Shown here: piece after piece, positions 9,228 to 17,500 of the stretch | Numbering within the stretch: the first letter of the stretch is position 1 | How the letters are laid out: each line of letters starts with the position of its first letter | Assembly (NCBI GenBank): GCA_021732785.1 | Contig: JAKFUG010000043.1 | Coordinates: 1 to 64,000, forward strand | Direction: 5' to 3' | Source: Planctomycetaceae bacterium | GTDB lineage: Bacteria; Planctomycetota; Planctomycetia; Planctomycetales; Planctomycetaceae | Length of the DNA stretch: 64,000 bases | The notes under the pieces: model-generated | Told to the model about the DNA's origin: nothing | What the model saw: the letters and a program-made list of their open reading frames with translations, nothing else | Database searches by the model: none | Made by a program: the position numbers and the translations under genes

Positions 9228-9734
9228 ATGAACGACCCAGTTTTCGCAGCCGCCCTAAACCTTGCGACCGGACTTCGGAAAAACGGTCTCAAGATCGTGT
9301 TCGCCGAGAGTTGCACGGCCGGGTTGGTTTCGGCGACGCTCGCCCGCATTCCCGGAATTTCCGAGCACCATTGCGGCTCGGCGGTCGTGTATCGGCTGGA
9401 CACGAAACACCGGTGGCTTGATGTGCCGGAAGCGCTGTTGCTCGATCCGGGCGCGGTAAGCCGCGAGGTGGCCGAAGCGCTGGCCCGCGGCGTCCTGCAA
9501 AAAACGCCGGAAGCCGACGTCGCCGCCGCGATCACGGGCCATTTGGGACCGAACGCCCCGACGGAAATGGATGGCCTGATCTGGATGGCCGTCGCCGTTC
9601 GCCGCGATGAAATCGAAGTCACGACGCGCTCTGTGGTGTTGTCGACGGAAATTCGCGGTGCAGAAACGCTGCGGGAAGTCCGTCAAAGGGCCGCAACAGA
9701 AGCGCTGCTGCGCTTCGCGGCGGAAGTTTTGTAG
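9228..9734 (+). CDS. pncC: CinA C-terminal-type nicotinamide-nucleotide amidohydrolase
   Basis: A 168-residue stand-alone CinA-C domain. The catalytic serine lies in IVFAESCTAGLVSATLAR (residues about 24-41), the family hallmark. The AITGHLGPNAP segment replaces the more usual ATGIAGPGGG, so the active-site loop is divergent. The family deamidates nicotinamide mononucleotide in NAD salvage. The ATG at 9228 opens cleanly on the domain; the frame is open further upstream to 9048 with a basic leader. Confidence 0.82.
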   Translation: MNDPVFAAALNLATGLRKNGLKIVFAESCTAGLVSATLARIPGISEHHCGSAVVYRLDTKHRWLDVPEALLLDPGAVSREVAEALARGVLQKTPEADVAAAITGHLGPNAPTEMDGLIWMAVAVRRDEIEVTTRSVVLSTEIRGAETLREVRQRAATEALLRFAAEVL

Positions 9735-9840
9735 AACCGGGGTGTGAACGGGCAACACCACTCTGGCGAGCGATTGACCAGCAATGGCTCCACCACAAAT
9801 CTTGACGGAAGTATCACTACGTGATATCATTGGAGCAGAC

Positions 9841-10095
9841 ATGGGGCCGAATCATCGACGGACAATTCAGGCCATTTTCGAGGATCCGGTCCGTTCCAAT
9901 ATTCTGTGGCGAGACATCGAGAATCTGTTGACAGCGCTCGGGGCGCAGCTCAGCCAGGGGGCGGGATCGCGGGTGCGGATCGCTTTGAACGGCATGCGGG
10001 CCGTCTTTCACCGGCCGCATCCCCAGAAGGAAACCGATAAGGGCGCCGTCAAATCCATGCGGCGGTTTCTGAAGGAAGCAGGAGTCACACCATGA
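9841..10095 (+). CDS. hicA: HicA-family mRNA interferase toxin
   Basis: An 84-residue double-stranded-RNA-binding-fold toxin. It contains the typical helix (ILWRDIENLLTALGAQL), the GSRVRIALNGMRAVFHRPHP strand pair with the catalytic histidine, and the KSMRRFLKEAGV C-terminus. HicA cleaves mRNA when not bound by HicB. GGAG sits five bases before the ATG at 9841. The stop overlaps the hicB start by four bases (ATGA), so the two are translationally coupled. Confidence 0.9.
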   Translation: MGPNHRRTIQAIFEDPVRSNILWRDIENLLTALGAQLSQGAGSRVRIALNGMRAVFHRPHPQKETDKGAVKSMRRFLKEAGVTP

Positions 10096-10496
10096 TGGAA
10101 TATCACGGCTATCTCGGCCAAGTCGAGTTCGATGACGATGCCGGTATTTTTCACGGCGAAGTCATCAACACGCGCGATGTAATCACCTTCCAGGGCAAAA
10201 CCGTGGACGCTTTACGGAAGGCGTTTCAGGAATCGGTCGACGATTACCTGGCATTCTGCAAAGCCCGCGGAGAAGCCCCCGACAAGCCGTTTTCAGGGCA
10301 ATTTGTCACGCGCATCCCGCCCGATCTGCATCGTCAGGTCAGTCTTGCCGCTCATGTCACCGGCAAAAGTCTCAACGCCTGGGTGACAGAACAACTGCGA
10401 GACGCGGTCGTTCGTAACCGTCCTGGAAAGCGGTCCGCGACGAAAACGGTGCGAAAGAAAACGGCCCGTAAGACGACGAAAGCCGGCAGCAAATAA
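10092..10496 (+). CDS. hicB: HicB-family antitoxin with Lys/Arg-rich tail
   Basis: A 134-residue antitoxin partner of the upstream HicA. The N-terminal half (YLGQVEFDDDAGIFHGEVI) is the partial RNase H fold that covers the toxin; residues about 72-105 (IPPDLHRQVSLAAHVTGKS, WVTEQLRDAV) form a ribbon-helix-helix DNA-binding domain, so it should repress its own operon. The last 25 residues are a lysine/arginine/threonine tail (KKTARKTTKAG) like histone H1 tails, which is unusual for HicB. A strong terminator follows at 10524. Confidence 0.9.
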   Translation: MMEYHGYLGQVEFDDDAGIFHGEVINTRDVITFQGKTVDALRKAFQESVDDYLAFCKARGEAPDKPFSGQFVTRIPPDLHRQVSLAAHVTGKSLNAWVTEQLRDAVVRNRPGKRSATKTVRKKTARKTTKAGSK

Positions 10497-10523
10497 TCCG
10501 TCGGTATCACCGCGACGAAACGC

Positions 10524-10563
10524 AGACGCCCGGCATCCTGGGAGATGTCGGGCGTCTATTTTG
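10524..10563 (+). terminator. Terminator after hicAB
   Basis: Arms 10524-10537 and 10544-10557 pair over 14 bases with one mismatch around a 6-base loop and are followed by ATTTTGAT. The hairpin lies between the hicB stop and the convergent lipoprotein gene, so it may serve both. Confidence 0.8.
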
Positions 10564-10591
10564 ATCGATTACTGTTCGCTGGCACAAAACC

Positions 10592-11140
10592 TCATTCCGC
10601 ATCGAGAAACGGCGTACGCTGGTTGGTGCCGGGCAGGAAGGAGGTCGGCAACCAGCTCTTTTCCGACGAGCGCTCAGCCGACCCGGCTTCCGGGGCGTTG
10701 GGTTTCGGCGGCGTTTCCAATGCGGGCGCAGCCGGCTTGAGTTCGGTTTCGACGGGCACGCCGGGGTAGTCGGGCGTCCGCATCACGTCGGGAACTTTCG
10801 CGGATTTCGGCGGCGAGAGAATGCCGACGAGCGGCACGGCTTGCGACGGATACGAGTACGGATGATTCGGCGGGTAATGTTGCTGGTCGCAATATCCGCC
10901 CCAAATCCCCTGCTGGCACCGGCACGGACAAAGTTTGCGATTCAAGGGAGACCAGCACCAGTCCGGTCGACCGGCGCGGGACGCATCCCACGGCGGGTAA
11001 TACCAGCGGTCCCAGAGGATGTCGACGTCGGACACGCAATCGATGGTATCGTGGTACCGTTCGATCCCCGGCACACAGCGACAACCCGAGAGCAGGCCCA
11101 ACCAGCACATCAAACCGACGAGCGTGATCCCACGCAGCAT
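10592..11140 (-). CDS. Small proline-rich lipoprotein
   Basis: A 182-residue putative lipoprotein. The signal (GITLVGLMCWLGLLSGC) ends in the lipobox LLSGC with the lipid cysteine at residue 20. The mature N-terminus has many Trp, Tyr and Cys residues (WDRWYYPPWD, LCPCRCQQG) and the C-terminal half is proline-rich and disordered. I know of no family; planctomycetes encode many such proteins. It is convergent with hicAB. Confidence 0.7.
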   Translation of the reverse strand: MLRGITLVGLMCWLGLLSGCRCVPGIERYHDTIDCVSDVDILWDRWYYPPWDASRAGRPDWCWSPLNRKLCPCRCQQGIWGGYCDQQHYPPNHPYSYPSQAVPLVGILSPPKSAKVPDVMRTPDYPGVPVETELKPAAPALETPPKPNAPEAGSAERSSEKSWLPTSFLPGTNQRTPFLDAE

Positions 11141-11500
11141 GTTCGATCCCCCCTGTTCGCTCCGACGGCGACTTTGGTCGCTGTCAGAACCCTATCGGCG
11201 GACCGACTTTGATGACTTCAACGATTTTGCGAAGTCTGTTGATTCTAGGGAGCTTACGGAATTTAGGGTGGTGTTGCCCGTCCGAAGATGGCGGCCCAAC
11301 CCCGGGATCGTGTCCTCAGTTGAAGCCAGCAGCCCGGCTGCTCCGAAGCAGCCGGGCTGCTTTCCGCGCTGTCAGCCATCAAATTCGGATACGGCCAACC
11401 CCGGCGGAAGAGGCGGAATCGTTCGCCCTGAGCCCAGCGGCGGGTTAAGATGGGGGGCTCGCTGTTTCGCGCTCCCGAGTCATCCGAAGCCAATCCACTG
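11141..11500. other. Promoter region upstream of the giant synthase gene
   Basis: A 360-base divergent intergenic region between the lipoprotein gene and the synthase gene. It contains the perfect hairpin at 11328-11361 and otherwise no clear feature. Confidence 0.5.
11328..11361. repeat. CAGCCGGG-type hairpin, copy 1
   Basis: Perfect 15-base arms (11328-11342 and 11347-11361) around a 4-base loop. The same core, with the same flanking words (CAGCGCGGAAAGC), recurs inside the synthase gene at 13601 and, with a related flank, at 52549. A fourth hairpin with the CCCGGCTGCT core is at 15370. Confidence 0.85.
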
Positions 11501-14500
11501 ATGTCGACCGAACGTATTGCCATTGTCGGCATGGGGGGAGTTTTTCCCGGAGCCACGGATCTCGCCGGCTTCTGGCAAAATGTCGCCCATGGTGTCGACA
11601 GTGGCCGTGCAGCATCTGCGGAGCGCTGGTTTCTGAAACCGGAACGCGCCCTGGCCGCTGGCGGTCCGCAACCCGATCGCGTCTATTCGACGTGGTGTTG
11701 CCCACTCGATGACGCCGCACTCGAGTTCGACCCCGCGGTCTTGCCGCAGCCTGCCATCGGGGAACGGTTGGGACAACTCGATCCCTTGTTCCGCATTGGT
11801 TTGAAAGCGGCACATCAGGCGTGGACGTCCGCGGGGTCGCCGAACATCGATCCGTCCCGCGCCGGGGTGATCCTCGGACACATCGTGTTGCCGACGGAAT
11901 CGACATCGGCCCTCGCGCGCGATGTCCTCGTGCAGGACTTCGCCGCGAAGTTGCTGGGGGACCGCGCTCCGCAGTGGCAACCGTCAAAATGGAACCGTCG
12001 CAACTGGTCGGCGGCGGGGTTGCCAGCGGCGCTGATTGCCGGGGCGCTCGGACTGCGTGGCACCGCGTTTACGTTGGACGCCGCGTGTGCGTCGTCGCTG
12101 TATGCGTTGAAACTGGCGTGCGATGAATTGCGGGCCGGTCGCGCGGATGTGATGCTTGCCGGCGGTCTTTCACGGCCCGATTGCCAATACACGCAGATGG
12201 GGTTCGCGCAGTTGCAGGCGCTGACCAGGCGCGGCCGGTGTGCCCCGCTGTCCGCCGCCGCGGATGGGCTCGTGGTCGGCGAAGGGGCCGGCATTTTTGT
12301 GCTGAAACGGCTCGGCGATGCCCTTCGTGACGGTGACCGCATCGCCGCCACCATTGCCGGGATTGGTCTCTCCAACGACCGCGGGGCAAATTTGCTCGCG
12401 CCGCATTCGGAAGGCCAACTCCGCGCGATGCAGGCGGCGTATCAACAAGCGGGTTGGCGACCGGGCGATGTCGATCTCATCGAATGCCACGCCACCGGCA
12501 CCCCGATTGGTGACGCGGTGGAACTCGACAGTCTCCACACGTTGTGGCACGAAGAAACTGGCCAACCACGGCGGTGTGTGCTCGGTTCGGTGAAGTCCAA
12601 CGTCGGTCACCTGCTCACCGGTGCGGGCGGTGCGAGCCTGATGAAAATGCTATGGGCGCTGCAGCAGCAAACATTGCCGCCGACCGCGAACTTTATCGAT
12701 CCTGCCCCGGCGCTGAACCGTGCGGACAGCCCGTTTCAGGTGCTCGCGCAGTCACAACGGTGGGAAGCTCGCGACGACAAAACACCACGCCGGGCGGCGA
12801 TCAACGCGTTCGGCTTCGGCGGCATCAATGCGCACGTGCTACTGGAAGAGGTTGAGGGTTTAGGGCTTAGAGCTAAGGGACAGAGACATACAGAAGATCT
12901 GTCTGCAACGGTGTCATTGTCTTCCTCCGTCCCTCAGCCCTTAGCTCTTAGCTCTCAGCCCTCCATCGCCATCGTCGGTCTCGCAGCGCGGTGCGGTTCG
13001 CTCACCCGCATCGACGACATTGCCGCACGGTTCTTCGGCACGGGCTCCAGCATCCGGACCGATATTGCCGAAGTGGCGACGCCGGTGGGGGAGTTTCGTA
13101 TTCCGCCGCTGGAACTCGAAGAGATGTTGCCGCAGCAGCAGTTGATGCTGCACGTGGCGGCGGCGGCGCTCGATGATGCCCATTGTGGCCGCGATCTCGG
13201 CAACCGTACGGGCGTGTTCGTCGGTATCAACCTTGATCCCAACACAACGAACTTTCACGGCCGGTGGTCGCTGGAAGAATTCGCCCCGGACTGGGGTGCG
13301 CGGTTGGGGTGGACGTTGTCGCCTGAAGAAATGACAGCGTGGGTGCAACAACTCCGCGATGTCTTCGGACCGCCGCTCACTCCGAACCGCGTGATGGGCA
13401 ACCTCGGGGGCATCGTCGCCAGCCGCCTCGCGCGCGAATTCGACGTCGGCGGGCCGAGTTTCACGCTTTCCAGCGATGAAACCTCCGGCGTGCAGGCCTT
13501 GCAAGTCGCCGTGCGGTCGTTGCAACAGGGCGAGTTAGATCGCGCGCTGGTAGGTGCGGTCGATTTCCAATGTGATGTGCGGCTGGCGAACAGCGCGGAA
13601 AGCACCCCGGCTGCTTCTGAGCAGCCGGGGTGCTCTTTGCCAGCGCCCCTGCCGGGGGATGCCGCTGTCGCATTCATCCTGAAGCGACACGAAGACGCCG
13701 TGCGCGACGGCGACCGCATCTACGCCTTGGTCACCGATGTGACGTCGTCTTCGTCCCACTCTCAACTCTCAACCCTCAACTCTCCACCTCCGCACCTCGA
13801 AACCGACCTCGGCCATTGCGGGGCCGCGACCGGGTTGCTTGCGTGCTTGAAGTCCACATTGTCCCTGCATCACCGGGTCATCCCGCCCACCACGCCGGGG
13901 GATCCGCATGGAGCGCAAGCCTGGTTGCACGATCGCATCAATGGCCCGCGCACCAGCACGACAACGGTCACCGCCGCCGATGGCACGCACGTTGTGGTCA
14001 CTTTGCAAGCAGCGGCGAACACGAATCGCACGCCGCCGTTGTCCGCGGGTGTATTTGTATTCGATGGCGACACGCCGCAAGAAATTCTTACCGCGATGGA
14101 CCAATGTCGGCCGCTCATCACCGACGACATCACGCCGCATCGCGCCGCGCAGCGCTGGTTCCATCAGCGCCGTCCGGATGCGCAGCGAAAACTCGCCGCA
14201 GTGATCGTGGCCAGTTCGTCATTGGAATGGCACGCCGCCGCGGATCAACTCCGTGCGACATTAACCGCTTCGCCTTTCCGACCACCGACCACCGACCACC
14301 GGCCACCCGCCTTCTTCACACCGACGCCGCTCGGCAACACCGGCCGCATCGCCTTCGTTTTTCCCGGCTCGGGCAACCATTTCCTCGGCATGGGAAAGGA
14401 ATTGCTGGCCGCGTTTCCGCAGGTGCTACAACAGCAGGATGCCGAAAACGAACGGCTCGCGAGCCAGTATCAACCGGACCTCATCTGGAATGGGCCGTCG

Positions 14501-17500
14501 ACCGATGCGATTGGCCGCGATCACAAGGCGATGATCTTTGGACAGGTCGCGCTCGGCACCGCCGTGTGCGATTGGCTCGCCCTTTTCGGCGTTCGTCCCA
14601 CCGCAGCGATGGGCTACAGCCTAGGTGAATCGGCGGCGCTGTTCGGGTTGCGGGCGTGGACCGATCGCGATGAAATGCTCCGGCGGATGGAAGCGTCCAC
14701 GCTCTTCGGCAGCGATCTGGTCAAACCATTTGATGCCGCGCGACAGGTGTGGGCCATCCCACAGGGGCAAGAGGTGCCGTGGTTGTCGGGTGTGGTGGAT
14801 CGTTCCGCGATACAAGTCAGCGAAGTTCTGCAACGGCGGACACGTGTGTACCTGCTCATCGTCAACACGCCGACGCAATGCGTCATCGGCGGCGATCGCA
14901 CGCAGGTGGAAGCCCTCGTCCGCGATTTGCAGGCGACGTTCGTCCCCTTCCCGGCTCCGAGCACGGTCCATTGTGAACTGTTGCAACCGGTGGCCAAGGC
15001 GTACGTCGCGCTGCATCTGATGCGGACCACGCCGCCGGTGGGTGTCGATTTCTACAGTGCCGCGACCGGGTTGCCGTACGGCCTCAGCGAACAATCCGCC
15101 GCGGGGGCGATTCTCGCCCAAGCCCGCGGAACCGTCGATTTTCCAGCGGTCATCGAACGGGCCTATGCCGATGGCGTGCGGTTGTTCGTCGAGATCGGGC
15201 CGGGCTCGTCCTGCACGCGGATGATCGACGACATTCTTGGCGAGCGCCCGCATTGGGCACGACCGGTTATGCCCGCGACCGCGGATCCGGTGACGCATGC
15301 GCTGCGGGTGCTCGGTGAACTCATCACACATCGGGTGCCAGTTGATCTTTCCCTGTTGTACGGTTCAGACCGCGCGTTGCTAGCATCCCGGCTGCTCCGC
15401 AGCAGCCGGGATGCTAGCAACGCGCGGTGTGTGATCACGAAGACCACGTTGCCCGATTGGCAGCTCGCGCCGTTGACACAGCGTCCGCAATCCCAGCCCG
15501 TCGTGTCACCAGTCCCTGTTCTCGCCCCGGCGTCCGCCCCTCTGCGACCGAAAGAAAGTCCGATCGTGCCGCTCCGTTCGCCTGCACCGTCGAGTGCCGT
15601 CCAAAATGATCCCGCCCCGGCACGCTGGGATGGCAACGGGGTTGAGGGTCGCGGGGCGAAGGTTGAGGGTCAGAAAAATGTGCCGGTCACTTTAATGGAA
15701 CGATCCTTGTCCGCCTCCAACCCTCAACCCTCAACCCTCAACTCTCAACCCGTCGGAGCGGACAGCACCGTTACACTGCTCGACCGCTGGATGACCGAGC
15801 GGATCGCGGCCCATGAGACGTTCTTACGGTTTTCGACCGAGGCGCAGCGGCTGGCGGCGGAATGGGTCTCGAATGGGGACACTGAGACCGAGTTGGCGCG
15901 GGACGCGAAACCGCAAGCGGATGTGGCGGTCGTACCGACATTGCCGCGGCCGGTACCATCCGCGCCGGTTCGCCCCGTCGAACCACCGCGGTCGTTGAAC
16001 TACGACCAATGTATGGAGTTCGCGATCGGTAAGATCGGCAATGTGCTTGGTGAAAAATTCGCGGCGATTGATGCGTATCCCACGCGCGTGCGGCTGCCCG
16101 ATGTGCCATTGATGCTGGTGGATCGCATTCTTCACATCGAAGGCGAACCATTGTCGATGACGCACGGCCGCGTCGTCACCGAGCACGATATCCATGCCGA
16201 CGACTGGTACCTCGACTGCGGCAAGATTCCGACGTGCCTCGCCGTGGAATCGGGACAGGCGGATTTGTTCCTCTCCGGTTGGCTCGGCATCGATTTCATC
16301 ACCCGCGGGTTGGCAAGCTATCGGTTACTCGATGCGGTGGTCACGTTCCATGACGCACTGCCGGGGCCGGGGAACACCATTCATTACGACATCAAAATCA
16401 ACCGCTTCTTTCAACAGGGGGACACGTATCTCTTTCGCTTTGAATTCGATGCGACCGTCGACGGAAGGCCGTTGCTCACCATGCGCGACGGTGTCGCCGG
16501 GTTCTTCACGATGGCGGAACTCGCCGCCGGGCAGGGGATTGTGCATACCGCGCTGGACAAACAACCGCGGCCGGGAAAACGCCCGGAAAATTGGCTCGAT
16601 CCCGTGCCGATGGCGGTCGAGTCCTACAGCGATGCCCAACTCACCGCGCTGCGTCACGGCGATCTCGCGGCATGCTTCGGGCCGGTGTTCGCCGGGTTGC
16701 CGCTGCATCATCCAGTGACATTACCGTCGGGCCGCTTGAATCTCGTGCATCGCGTGCTGGAACTCGATCCCAGCGGCGGCAAATTCGGCATGGGCAAGAT
16801 TCGTGCAGAAGCGGATATCCACCCCGATGACTGGTTTCTCACCTGCCATTTCTGCGACGACCAGGTGATGCCTGGCACGCTGATGTACGAGTGCTGTCTC
16901 CACACGCTCCGCATTTTCCTGCTGCGCATGGGCTGGATCGGCGAAGCGGGCCAGATCGACTACGAACCGGTGCCGGGCGTGAAAAGCCGCCTCAAGTGCC
17001 GTGGCCAGGTTCTCGCCAGCACGAAGAAGGTGTGGTATGAGGTGACGCTGAAGGAAGTGGGGGAGGGCTTAGGGCTAAGGGCTGAGGGTTTAGGGACAGA
17101 GGGAGACGATGAGTCACTGTATTGCATCGCGGATGCGTTGATGTACGCGGATGGCAAAGCCATCGTCGAGATCACCGACATGTCGGTGCGATTGACGGGA
17201 CTGAGTCGTGTGGATGTTGAAGCGCTTTGGAGCGGAGAACCAGTTGGCTTAGGGCTAAGGGCTAAGGGTTTAGGGACCGAAGAAAATGCCGATGCCCAAT
17301 TCTCTTCTCCGTCCCTTCACCCTAAACCCTTAACCCTTAGCCAACCTCTGTCCCTGAACCCTCAGCCCTTAGCCCTTAGCCCCCTCTTCGACACCGCCCG
17401 CATCACCGCGTTCGCGATTGGCAAACCGTCTGAAGCCTTTGGCGACCGTTACAAAATCTTCGACAACGAGCGCGTGATCGCACGATTGCCGGGGCCGCCG

